Positions 43,863 through 52,152 of a stretch of DNA of 64,000 nt are shown here, in pieces; position 1 is the stretch's first letter, and every line of letters begins with the position of its first letter. This stretch comes from Agaribacillus sp965228415 (GTDB lineage: Bacteria; Bacteroidota; Bacteroidia; Cytophagales; Cyclobacteriaceae). Below the pieces are notes generated by a model. The model was not told the origin of the DNA, searched no databases, and was given only the letters and a program-made list of their open reading frames with translations. The DNA lies in the NCBI GenBank assembly GCA_965228415.1, contig OZ245814.1, positions 6,262,001 to 6,326,000 of the forward strand, in the 5' to 3' direction. The position numbers and the translations under genes are program-made.

Positions 43863-44618
43863 ATGAAAAATAGAAAAATGTTATTTGCAATTGTGGGCCT
43901 GATTTTAGTTGTTTCTTTTTCCTGTGGGAGTGATGATAGTGACAAAGACATGGTGCCAGATGACTCAAATACCGATTTGCCAGAGGTATTTTCGAAGTTT
44001 TCCGATGATTTGAATATTTACCTTGACGGAGATTTTGTAGTGATTGAAACCGACGATATACCCGATCACAATAGCCCTTATTTTGGGGTTGGACATCAGA
44101 ATTATGAAAGTTATAATGGTAGCAATCCTGCTTTTCACCTTAACCCAAATACGATTCAGGAGCAGAGTTTTGTTATTCGCATTCCGCTGAATCCCGGTGA
44201 GGCGTCCAGCAAGCAGAATACGCAACTCGGAGCTATCGGCGTAGCGGTCAATGGCGTGGTTATTTTTAACCAATATGCGGGACCGGATCAGCCATTAACC
44301 AACGAAATTAATTCATTTGATCAATACAATGGCCATCCTCAACAGACCGGAGAGTATCATTATCACCTGGAACCATCTTATTTAACCGGTAACAACGGAC
44401 CTTCCTCATTGATAGGATTTCTGCTGGATGGGTTTCCTGTTTATGGTCCCGAAGAAGATAATGAAGTCGTCACCAATGCTGATTTAGATGCTTACCATGG
44501 CCATAGCCATGCTACCGCAGACTTTCTTAACGGCATATACCATTATCATATCACCAGTGAAGATCCTTATATTAATGGGGGGCAATTTTATGGAGAGCCG
44601 GGAACGGTTACTAATTAA
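43863..44618 (+). CDS. YHYH-domain lipoprotein
   Basis: The 251-residue lipoprotein has a clear lipobox (VVSFSC). Two YHYH signatures, GEYHYHLEP and GIYHYHITS, lie in the C-terminal half with other His-rich segments (DAYHGHSHA), defining the YHYH family. Function of the family is not established; the His clusters could bind a metal. It overlaps the MORN gene by one base and is followed by an SCO protein, so a metal-related role is a reasonable guess. Confidence 0.87.
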   Translation: MKNRKMLFAIVGLILVVSFSCGSDDSDKDMVPDDSNTDLPEVFSKFSDDLNIYLDGDFVVIETDDIPDHNSPYFGVGHQNYESYNGSNPAFHLNPNTIQEQSFVIRIPLNPGEASSKQNTQLGAIGVAVNGVVIFNQYAGPDQPLTNEINSFDQYNGHPQQTGEYHYHLEPSYLTGNNGPSSLIGFLLDGFPVYGPEEDNEVVTNADLDAYHGHSHATADFLNGIYHYHITSEDPYINGGQFYGEPGTVTN

Positions 44619-45205
44619 TGTCGATCATTTTAAAAATATGGTATTTGATACTGGTCATACTCAGCATCATACCCTGTGATAACCGCCACTACGGCTTATC
44701 GGATTTAAACGGTCACGCCAGTGGATCTTTGGTAGTGAACGCTGGGGAAGTGACAGTCAAGGGACCCAAAGTGTTTTATTTAGATAGCCCTTTTACCGGC
44801 CAGGTCAGACAATATTTTCTGAACGGCGCTATTAAATCAATGACTAATTACCGGAATGGCCTCAAAGAGGGAGAGGCCTTGAAGTTTTTTGAGCATGGAG
44901 CAATTGCCGAAAGAAGGTACTACAACAACAATGAAAAAAGTGGTACCCATATGGGCTGGTGGCCTTCGGGTGTTGCCAGGTTTAAGATATCTTATCTAAA
45001 CGGTTTGTATCACGGGAAGTATGAAGCGTGGTTTAAAAATGGCGCACGGTATAAACTTTTCCATTATAATGCCGGGGAGGAAGCTGGTAGCCAGCAAATG
45101 TGGAAAGAGGACGGCACATTTCGCGCCAACTTTTATGTGGAGAATGGGCGACGGTTTGGCTTGATCGGTCTTAAGCAATGTAAATCTGTCGAAAATGAAT
45201 ATTAA
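44618..45205 (+). CDS. MORN-like repeat protein (YwqK-type)
   Basis: The 195-residue protein has an N-terminal hydrophobic segment ending IIPCDN, a possible though atypical lipobox. Several MORN-variant repeats follow, each of the form G-x-x-x-x-Y/W-x-x-x-G (GQVRQYFLNGAIKS, GEALKFFEHGAIAE, GTHMGWWPSGVARF, GKYEAWFKNGARY, GSQQMWKEDGTFR). Such repeats are often labelled YwqK-type antitoxin, but no toxin is here and I do not endorse that function. Its end overlaps the SCO gene by 11 nt, indicating cotranslation. Confidence 0.82.
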   Translation: MSIILKIWYLILVILSIIPCDNRHYGLSDLNGHASGSLVVNAGEVTVKGPKVFYLDSPFTGQVRQYFLNGAIKSMTNYRNGLKEGEALKFFEHGAIAERRYYNNNEKSGTHMGWWPSGVARFKISYLNGLYHGKYEAWFKNGARYKLFHYNAGEEAGSQQMWKEDGTFRANFYVENGRRFGLIGLKQCKSVENEY

Positions 45206-45875
45206 GCTATTGCAGGTTGGCACGGTGGGTAAGGTCCTTGTGTTTATCGTTTTTTTGATTTCCTGTGCCGGCAAGGAAGAAACGAGTACATTGCCTTTTT
45301 ATAATACGCCTGATTTTACCCCGGAATGGATTGATGAAGAGGAGCCGCGGTTTGGCGATATTCACCAGATTGGAGAATTCAGATTTATGAATCAATCAGG
45401 TGAATTTGTTGACAACAAAACTTTTGACGGGAAAATTTACATCACCGACTTTTTCTTTACGACCTGCCCCGGCATATGTCCTAAAATGACCGGCAACTTG
45501 TCTACCATCCAGGAGGCTTTTCGGAACGATGATGACGTTTTGATTTTATCTCACTCGGTCACCCCCTGGGTAGATACGGTCGGACAACTTCAAACCTATG
45601 CCAGCTTAAATGAGATTGATCCTGAAAAATGGCACCTGGTTACAGGGGACGCCGACAAGATTTATGAAATGGCCCGGAAATACTATTTTGCGGAAAGAAG
45701 TGAGGGATATAATAAATCGTCAGATGAATTTTTGCATACTGAAAATTTTCTACTGATTGATCATCTTCGCCGTATCAGAGGAATTTATAATGGCACCCTG
45801 GCCGTTGAAATGGATCGGTTGATGACCGATATCCATACCTTAAAAAGGGAACTGGCTCCGGGAGATGCTTTCTAA
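45195..45875 (+). CDS. SCO1/SenC-family copper chaperone lipoprotein
   Basis: The 226-residue protein has a lipoprotein signal (VFLISC, Cys24) and a thioredoxin-like domain with the copper site Cys91-x3-Cys95 (TTCPGICPKM) and the distal ligand His181 (LHTENFLLIDH). SCO proteins deliver copper to the CuA site of cytochrome oxidase or act as thiol reductases. It ends the YHYH-MORN-SCO unit. No oxidase genes are nearby. Confidence 0.92.
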   Translation: MNIKLLQVGTVGKVLVFIVFLISCAGKEETSTLPFYNTPDFTPEWIDEEEPRFGDIHQIGEFRFMNQSGEFVDNKTFDGKIYITDFFFTTCPGICPKMTGNLSTIQEAFRNDDDVLILSHSVTPWVDTVGQLQTYASLNEIDPEKWHLVTGDADKIYEMARKYYFAERSEGYNKSSDEFLHTENFLLIDHLRRIRGIYNGTLAVEMDRLMTDIHTLKRELAPGDAF

Positions 45876-45968
45876 AAGACTTAATGGTCAGTTTGTAAAT
45901 TGATGAAAGGATTCCTACAGCCAGGAATTGCCATAAAAATCCTTCCATTATGGTCGCCCAACTTTACA

Positions 45969-47669
45969 CTAAAGATTGGATCTGTTTAATTCCTTCACAG
46001 CGTGATCGCATGCCCTGGCGGTAAGCGCCATATAGGTAAGTGAAGGATTCTGACAGGCTGCAGATGTCATGCAGGCACCATCGGTTACAAATACATTTGG
46101 TACAGCGTGCACTTGATTAAATTTGTTTAGCACAGAGGTTTTTGGGTCGCGACCCATTCTGGCTGTCCCCATTTCATGGATACCTAGTCCCGGACCTCCC
46201 ATGCTATCGAAAGTAGTGATATTTTTCAGCCCTGCTGCTTCCAGTATTTCTACTGCAGAGGCGGCCATGTCTTTTCTCATGGTCAATTCATTTTCTTTGA
46301 ATTCACAATCAATGGTCAAAGTTGGCTGTCCCCATTTATCTCTTACCTCTTCATTGAGTTTTACATGGTTTTCATGGTAGGGTAAGTGTTCTCCAAAGGC
46401 CGTCATGCCCATATTCCATTTGCCGGGAATTACGATTTCGTCCTTGAATTCGGCCCCGAACGACATTTCTTTGATGCCTCGCTTCCAGTCTTCCCTGCTG
46501 GCGCGACCCTGGTAACCGAAGCCTCTCACGTAATCGGTGCGTTGTTCTTTAACATTCCTGAATCTTGGAATGTAAAATCCAGTAGGCCTTCTGCCGGAAT
46601 AATATTTATCGGCAAACCCGTCATATTCACCTCTCGCACCTACCCGGAAGTGATGGTCCATCAGATTATGTCCAAGTTCTCCGCTATCGTTACCCAACCC
46701 ATTGGGAAACCGGTCAGACTTGGAGTTTAACATAATAAAGGTGCTGCCCAGTGCAGAGGCATTAAGGAATATAATGCGGGCATAAAATTCCACGGTTTCA
46801 TTGGTTTCTGCGTCAATGACCCTTACCCCGCTGGCTTTGCCGGATTCCTTGTCATATATAATTGAATTGACAATGGAATTAGGTCTTAACGTCATATTAC
46901 CGGTGGCTGCGGCGGCGGGCAAGGTAGATGCATTACTGCTGAAGTAACCACCATAGGGACATCCTCTGATGCAGCGGTTTCTGTTCATGCACTTGCCCCT
47001 GCCTTTGTGTGGTACACTAAGGTTGGCGGTACGGCCAATGGTAATCAGGCGATCGGGAAAGCTTTCCAATACCTTCTCTCTGGCGTGCGTTTCCAGGCAA
47101 TTCAGTTTCATGGCGGGCAGGAATTTTCCATCCGGTAATTGTGGCAGACCTTCGGCTTGTCCCTGAATTCCCGCGAACTCTTCTACATAGTCGTACCATG
47201 GAGCAATATCTTTGTAGCGGATTGGCCAGTCAATACCATGTCCGTCTTTGGCATTAGCTTCAAAATCCAGATCGCTCCACCGGTAAGAGTGCCGTCCCCA
47301 CATGATCGATCTTCCGCCAACATGATAACCGCGCATCCAGTCAAATCTTTTGACCTCGGTGTAGGGATTTTCCAAGTCATTCACAAACCAGTGTTTTGAG
47401 GAGGGCCGTACAGTGTAACCAGTTCTGTTTTGCTTGTGCTGCTGCCGTATATCTTCTTCCGAGGGATGGTCTGCATTGGGTAAATCCCATGGATTTAAGT
47501 GCATGGTGGGATAATCTCTAACGTGCTGTACATTTCTGCCACGTTCAAGTACCAAAGTTTTTAACCCCTTTTCCGACAATTCTTTTGCTGCCCAGCCCCC
47601 ACTAATTCCCGAGCCAACAACAATAGCATCATATGTATTTTGTTTCTTAGCTTTGTTATTCAAATTCAT
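45969..47669 (-). CDS. GMC-family FAD sugar dehydrogenase, catalytic subunit
   Basis: The 566-residue flavoprotein has the FAD-binding VVGSGISGG (17-25), the active-site His498 in GIHEMGTARMG and Asn541 in ACQNPSLTYMAL. A triple-cysteine motif, Cys227-x5-Cys233-x3-Cys237-Pro, resembles the [3Fe-4S] site of heterotrimeric FAD glucose dehydrogenases. No signal peptide is visible, so export would rely on the partner encoded 35 nt upstream (gluconate dehydrogenase subunit 3 family). Substrate may be a glycoside oxidised at C3, given the nearby DUF1080 and isomerase genes; this is inference. Confidence 0.9.
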   Translation of the reverse strand: MNLNNKAKKQNTYDAIVVGSGISGGWAAKELSEKGLKTLVLERGRNVQHVRDYPTMHLNPWDLPNADHPSEEDIRQQHKQNRTGYTVRPSSKHWFVNDLENPYTEVKRFDWMRGYHVGGRSIMWGRHSYRWSDLDFEANAKDGHGIDWPIRYKDIAPWYDYVEEFAGIQGQAEGLPQLPDGKFLPAMKLNCLETHAREKVLESFPDRLITIGRTANLSVPHKGRGKCMNRNRCIRGCPYGGYFSSNASTLPAAAATGNMTLRPNSIVNSIIYDKESGKASGVRVIDAETNETVEFYARIIFLNASALGSTFIMLNSKSDRFPNGLGNDSGELGHNLMDHHFRVGARGEYDGFADKYYSGRRPTGFYIPRFRNVKEQRTDYVRGFGYQGRASREDWKRGIKEMSFGAEFKDEIVIPGKWNMGMTAFGEHLPYHENHVKLNEEVRDKWGQPTLTIDCEFKENELTMRKDMAASAVEILEAAGLKNITTFDSMGGPGLGIHEMGTARMGRDPKTSVLNKFNQVHAVPNVFVTDGACMTSAACQNPSLTYMALTARACDHAVKELNRSNL

Positions 47670-47704
47670 AGTTAAAATATTTTAATCCTCAATAACCAAT
47701 TCCA

Positions 47705-48289
47705 TCAGAGCGCCCAGGCTTTTTGCCCATCTTCCAGTGGTATGCACGGTTCATAGTCGCCTGGTATTTCTACTAATGCCAGGGCTTCGGTAGCGCCTTT
47801 TTGCGAATTGAAGTAGCCCATTAAGGTAAGTTCTTTCAGACTTCGGAAAAACGTTGGATTTTCTTTATCTTCCGCCTGGCTATAATCCGCTTTGGCAACT
47901 TCGGATAGTACACTAACCTGCTCTTCTTTGCTTATATCGAGAAAGCCTTTTTGAAATTGAGATTGAGATTTATTTTCCAGCCCCAGTAAACCATCAGGAA
48001 TAATATTTTGAAATTTGGCGGGTACGCAATGTTTAATGAAGGCGTCAATAAAAATGTGTACGCCTGCTTCCCTGGCACCCGGAGTATCTGTTTTAGGAAT
48101 AATATGTTCTGAAATTTCCATAATCAGGCGTGCTTGATTTTCGTCAAAAAACTCCGGTACCCAGTCAAGCTTTTCCCTGGTCTGTTGACAACTTTGCAAC
48201 ACACTTAACAACGCAGGTGTTGCAGCAACGCCACCCATCATTAAGGTCACTTTTTTAAGTGCACCTCTTCTATCAATAGTTTTGCTCAT
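47705..48289 (-). CDS. Gluconate 2-dehydrogenase subunit 3 family protein
   Basis: The 194-residue protein has an N-terminal DRRGALKKVTLMMGGVAA, a Tat-like twin-arginine signal, and a downstream SCQQ that could be a lipobox. The body (FFDENQARLIMEISEHIIPKTDTPGAREAGVHIFID) is the subunit 3 family that accompanies GMC dehydrogenases and carries them through the Tat system. It lies directly upstream of the GMC gene on the same strand. Confidence 0.9.
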   Translation of the reverse strand: MSKTIDRRGALKKVTLMMGGVAATPALLSVLQSCQQTREKLDWVPEFFDENQARLIMEISEHIIPKTDTPGAREAGVHIFIDAFIKHCVPAKFQNIIPDGLLGLENKSQSQFQKGFLDISKEEQVSVLSEVAKADYSQAEDKENPTFFRSLKELTLMGYFNSQKGATEALALVEIPGDYEPCIPLEDGQKAWAL

Positions 48290-48524
48290 AAGAATGATTT
48301 TAATTCATTTGGTCTGTTAAAATAACGCCACACAAAGTTTTAGATAAATAATAACACAAAACGAAGGTAAAACTTTTGCCTTTATTACTTTAAAGCGCTT
48401 AGATTGGGAGTAAGGTTGTTCTTACATTGAGTCCTGAATATAATTATATTTTTAATTCTTAAAAAACATCCAAAGATTATTCTTTGAAGTATTTCGAAGG
48501 GGAGAATTTTTTATTTATATTTTA
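48290..48524. other. Intergenic, no gene seen
   Basis: This AT-rich 235-nt gap between the esterase and the subunit 3 gene must hold the start signals of the minus-strand subunit 3-GMC pair. I see no exact promoter match and no terminator. Confidence 0.4.
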
Positions 48525-49424
48525 CTACCTTTTGAAACTTTCACCGATAAAAGTCAAGGCATCCAGGATACCGGTTCGCCAGTAACTCCAACTATGGCCC
48601 CCGTCTCTGATTCTGAATTCATGGGGAATTTCCATGTCTCTGAGCACGGTGTGCATCTTACTGTTTCCCTTATATAAAAAATCATCATCTCCACAATCAA
48701 AATAATATCGAACTGATTTAATCTTGTCAATAGGCGTATTTGCCAATAGATGAAATGGATTATTGGCTTTCCAGTGTTTTGTTAGTCTGCCTTTACCTTT
48801 TAGTTGCTTGCCGTACATGACAGCCTCTATTCGATCCCAACGTTCCTGTTCATGACTGATCACTTCCTCTTCGGTATAAAATGCGGCACTTAACGGGGTA
48901 GAGGCGGCGAATAACTCCGGGTATTTAATGGCATACAGGAATGCCCCATATCCCCCCATCGACAAACCGCTGATCCCGCGGAATTCTTTTTTGATCCTGG
49001 TGCGGTAGTTTTGATCGATATAAGGGATAAATTCCTGGATAAACATATCTTCGTATCTCACTTTGCCTTCGTGATCGTTAATGTACCAGGTAACGCCGGC
49101 ATCGGGGGTCACGATAATCATGGGCGGAATATCGCGGTTGTTGATACCCTCGTCGGCAATGGCCTGAATTTCACCAAACTGCACCCAGGCAATGTCGGAG
49201 TCGGTATATCCGTGCAATAGATAAACCACAGGATATTTCCGGTTTGAATGATCATAACCAGGTGGCAAATAGATAGTATACCGAACTTCTTTATCAAGAA
49301 TTTTACTGTTGAATGCCTCTCGCTCCATCACCTTGCCCCGTAAAAGATGGCCGATTTGTTGGGCATTTAAGTGGTGAAAATAAGATAAGAGTATGAAGAA
49401 AAACAAAGTTACACGTGGGCTCAT
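48525..49424 (-). CDS. Exported esterase D-like alpha/beta hydrolase
   Basis: The 299-residue protein has a signal peptide (MSPRVTLFFFILLSYFHHLNAQQ) and a putative-esterase fold: VVYLLHGYTDSD for the oxyanion strand, nucleophile Ser155 in GLSMGGYG and the catalytic His in RDGGHSWSYWR. Family members hydrolyse carbohydrate acyl or feruloyl esters, which would fit the sugar-related neighbourhood. The substrate is not determined. Confidence 0.88.
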   Translation of the reverse strand: MSPRVTLFFFILLSYFHHLNAQQIGHLLRGKVMEREAFNSKILDKEVRYTIYLPPGYDHSNRKYPVVYLLHGYTDSDIAWVQFGEIQAIADEGINNRDIPPMIIVTPDAGVTWYINDHEGKVRYEDMFIQEFIPYIDQNYRTRIKKEFRGISGLSMGGYGAFLYAIKYPELFAASTPLSAAFYTEEEVISHEQERWDRIEAVMYGKQLKGKGRLTKHWKANNPFHLLANTPIDKIKSVRYYFDCGDDDFLYKGNSKMHTVLRDMEIPHEFRIRDGGHSWSYWRTGILDALTFIGESFKR

Positions 49425-49789
49425 AATATTTTAATAAGAGAATGTTAAGCATGTGAAAATCTGTCTGCAAGGATCCGGGAATTGTTGTTTCCAATACATA
49501 CAAAGCGTTTTTTTAAGATGTCGGATCCTTTTTCAGGCATATATGGCTTTGAAAAAAAGAAAAAACAAAGAGAAACCATAAAACTTTTTACATTTTGTGT
49601 CACAAAGGGTGAAATCAAGGCAATGATTTCAGGTATGGCCGGTTGTTTTTATCTGTAAACAAGGAATAAATTTCAACAAAGATTTGACTCCCCCCGTTTT
49701 AAATCTTAATATCGTTTTTTTGTTTTAGTCGATTTCACTGCATCAGGCTAACAGCAAATTTTAATGGACGCATCTAAAAACTTTAATCT
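49425..49789. other. Intergenic, divergent promoters expected
   Basis: This 365-nt gap separates the divergent esterase and DUF1080 genes. It is AT-rich with poly-T tracts (for example near 49718). I do not find an exact TTTG/TAnnTTTG pair or an ORF here. Confidence 0.4.
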
Positions 49790-50542
49790 ATGAAACCGAA
49801 TTATCAATTTAAGACATCATTGCTTTTTACAGCCTTTCTTTTCCTTGTTTATTTGGCGCACTGTCAGAGTGACAAAGATCCAAAATTGACAGAAGTGTGG
49901 GAGCCTGAGCCCCAAGTTGTCACACCCGGAAATGGCACGGCACCACCCTCCGATGCCATCGTATTATTTGACGGCACTAATTTTGACGAATGGAAAGGAT
50001 CAGATGGTGGCGAGGTAAAATGGGTTTTGGAAGATGGGGCCATGACAGTGAAACCAAAGTCCGGGATGATCACCACCAAAAAGGTTTTTGGAGATGTTCA
50101 ATTGCATATTGAATGGCGTTCTCCGAAAATTGTAGAAGGAGAAAGCCAGGGACGGGGCAATAGTGGTATTTTTCTTCAGGGGTTATATGAATTACAGGTA
50201 TTGGACTCCTACCAAAATCGCACCTATTCGAATGGCCAGGCAGGCAGCATATACAAGCAACATATCCCTTTGGTGAACGTTTGCCGCGGCCCCGGAGAAT
50301 GGCAAACCTACGATATTATCTATCAGGCGCCATTGTTTAAAGCTGACGGTTCATTAGGCCGTCCGGCTCGAATAACGGTCATTCACAACGGCGTTTTAAT
50401 ACAAAACAATGTGGAACTCGAAGGACCCACCAAATACATAGGCAAAGCAAAATACAAGGCCCATGCCGAAAAATTATCGCTTGGGTTGCAGGATCATAGT
50501 AACCCGGTAAGTTATCGTAATATTTGGATCAGGGAGTTGTAA
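49790..50542 (+). CDS. DUF1080 protein (3-keto-disaccharide hydrolase family)
   Basis: The 250-residue exported protein has a signal peptide, perhaps a lipoprotein one (LVYLAHC). The DUF1080 domain spans about 55-250: IVLFDGTNFDEWKGSDGGEVKWVLEDGAM, FGDVQLHIEWRSPK and the jelly-roll GRGNSGIFLQGLYELQVLDSY. Pfam names the family 3-keto-disaccharide hydrolase. It would cleave glycosides already oxidised at C3, which matches the GMC/PQQ dehydrogenases around it. Its substrate is not known. Confidence 0.9.
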   Translation: MKPNYQFKTSLLFTAFLFLVYLAHCQSDKDPKLTEVWEPEPQVVTPGNGTAPPSDAIVLFDGTNFDEWKGSDGGEVKWVLEDGAMTVKPKSGMITTKKVFGDVQLHIEWRSPKIVEGESQGRGNSGIFLQGLYELQVLDSYQNRTYSNGQAGSIYKQHIPLVNVCRGPGEWQTYDIIYQAPLFKADGSLGRPARITVIHNGVLIQNNVELEGPTKYIGKAKYKAHAEKLSLGLQDHSNPVSYRNIWIREL

Positions 50543-50754
50543 GAGAAAGATTCAATCCACATTTGATGTTTGTTTTTGCACTTGCGTGTCTTCCTGGTTT
50601 GTGGTTTTCTTGAAAACTGTTTTAGTATAAGAAACTTTATTTTGGGAGAGGGGAGATTTTTTGATATAATTTCTTAAATCTTCCCTTCAAAAAATCCCCT
50701 AAAGCAAGACCCACAAAAATAAATTTATGTTTATTTTCGAGGTTCTCGATATGA

Positions 50755-50852
50755 GCTCATTTAAATCTTGTTTCTGCCCACCTTTTTGCAAGCTTCGCCA
50801 AAACAAATATAAATTGTTTTTGGCTGCGCTCGGCCTGGGCTCATTTAAATCT
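50755..50852 (+). repeat. 14-nt direct repeat pair
   Basis: GCTCATTTAAATCT occurs at 50755-50768 and again at 50839-50852, 84 nt apart. Flanks differ. The spacing of eight helical turns could reflect paired binding sites or remnants of a repeat element. Confidence 0.55.
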
Positions 50853-50914
50853 CCTCGGAGATGAGATTTTCCCCAGACAATATACGGTGAGCTTCGTGCA
50901 CAGCTTAGCCTTCA

Positions 50915-50939
50915 TTTCTTTTCCTTAGATGAAAAGAAA
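50915..50939. repeat. Palindromic hairpin element
   Basis: TTTCTTTTC (50915-50923), loop CTTAGAT, GAAAAGAAA (50931-50939) form a perfect 9-bp stem, followed by a purine-rich GAAGCGAAGAAAAATCAAG. This looks like a multi-copy intergenic element of a type I associate with Bacteroidota genomes, but copy number cannot be seen here. Confidence 0.5.
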
Positions 50940-51102
50940 CGAAGCGAAGAAAAATCAAGCCAAAATTATCCTTCCACCCACCTGCCACCGCCGGCCCGGA
51001 ATTTTGGCGGGCCTACCCGCTTCAGGACAAGACAAAGACAACAAATAACAACCTTTAAAGCAATTTTCAAGGATGCCCTGGTTTATTATTTACCCACCAA
51101 GA

Positions 51103-51122
51103 CACGTAGGCGCTAAGTTTTA
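51103..51122 (+). repeat. Short dispersed repeat copy 2
   Basis: CACGTAGGCGCTAAGTTTTA matches the sequence at 43738-43756 except for one extra base. It is preceded by CCACCAAGA, a frequent start of such repeats. Confidence 0.45.
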
Positions 51123-51128
51123 TTTGTA

Positions 51129-52049
51129 TCACATTTTCGGAATGAATTGCCTGAGATAGGTAGCACATTGCCTTAAGGAAGCCTTTCTTTTAGCCAGAGA
51201 ACCTTCATATACCCGGTCTTCCACCTCTACGCAAACCGCGCCTTTATATTTTTGTTCCCCGAGGTAGGAAAAGAATCTCCCCCAATTGACATCTCCCATA
51301 CCGGGGAGTTTGGGTGTATGATACTCATTGGGATGTGCCATGATACCTACTTCATCTAACCGCTCTTTATCAAGGCGGACATCTTTGGCATGCACATGAA
51401 AGATCTTGTGCCCCCAATCCCGGATGGGTTTATAGGCGTCCATATGTTGCCATATGAGATGAGAGGGGTCATAGTTAAGGCCAAAATGATCACTTGGAAT
51501 ATCGTGAAACATTTTTTTCCAAAGCGCAGGTGTGGTAGCGAGGTTTTTTCCACCCGGCCACTCGTCTGCGGTAAAACTCATCGGACAGTTTTCGATACCG
51601 ATTTTCACACCCTGCCTCTCGGCGAACCTTATCAATGGCTTCCAGGTTTTTTTGAATTGGGGCCAGTTTTCTTCCACGGACTTTTTCCAGTCCCTTCCCA
51701 CAAAGGTATTCATTTGATTGATCCCCAACAGGGCGCTGGCTTTAATCACCTTTTTAATGTGTTCACAAGCAATTTCCGCTTCCTTGCCAGTTGGGGCCAA
51801 AGGGTTCGGGTAATAGCCCAAACCGCTGATACTTACCCCGGTTTTCTTAGTCAGAGAGATAACAGCTTCCGCTTCCTTCCTGTTAAAATTTTCCACATCA
51901 ATGTGCGTTATACCGGCATATCTTCTGGTGGCTTTTCCCTTTGGCCAGCACATAACTTCCACACAGTCATAACCTTCGGTGGCTGCGAAATTTAATAGCT
52001 GCTCCAGGTTTAAATCCGGTAGTATAGCGCTTACAAATCCTAATTTCAT
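51129..52049 (-). CDS. Sugar phosphate isomerase/epimerase (TIM barrel), cytoplasmic
   Basis: The 306-residue xylose-isomerase-like TIM-barrel protein has no signal peptide. Metal-site segments are GIENCPMSF, GLNYDPSHLIWQ, HVHAKDV and CVEVED near the end. Family members isomerise or epimerise sugars or keto-sugars. It lies 103 nt downstream of the PQQ dehydrogenase, so it may act on the oxidised product. Substrate unknown. Confidence 0.88.
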   Translation of the reverse strand: MKLGFVSAILPDLNLEQLLNFAATEGYDCVEVMCWPKGKATRRYAGITHIDVENFNRKEAEAVISLTKKTGVSISGLGYYPNPLAPTGKEAEIACEHIKKVIKASALLGINQMNTFVGRDWKKSVEENWPQFKKTWKPLIRFAERQGVKIGIENCPMSFTADEWPGGKNLATTPALWKKMFHDIPSDHFGLNYDPSHLIWQHMDAYKPIRDWGHKIFHVHAKDVRLDKERLDEVGIMAHPNEYHTPKLPGMGDVNWGRFFSYLGEQKYKGAVCVEVEDRVYEGSLAKRKASLRQCATYLRQFIPKM

Positions 52050-52152
52050 CTTTTTATAATCTATTTTTAAGGTCAGATGGAACCTAGCCTATTATTATCA
52101 TTCCCATACGTGTCGATTACGTTATGCTCGGTTTCATGTTAAAAGTCTATAG

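Larger units (their letters stand above)
50543..51128. other. Intergenic region with repeat-like, non-coding sequence
   Basis: This 586-nt convergent gap holds no credible ORF. It contains a 14-nt direct repeat (50755 and 50839), a hairpin TTTCTTTTC/GAAAAGAAA (50915-50939) with an A-rich flank, a GC hairpin GGCCCG/CGGGCC near 51000, and the dispersed motif at 51103. The composition shifts repeatedly, as in a patchwork of intergenic repeats or decayed sequence. Confidence 0.55.

Noticed and set aside
44618..45205. Toxin-antitoxin system suggested by the YwqK label of MORN proteins
   Set aside because: No toxin gene adjoins it, and the repeats are generic MORN-like units. The neighbours are YHYH and SCO genes.
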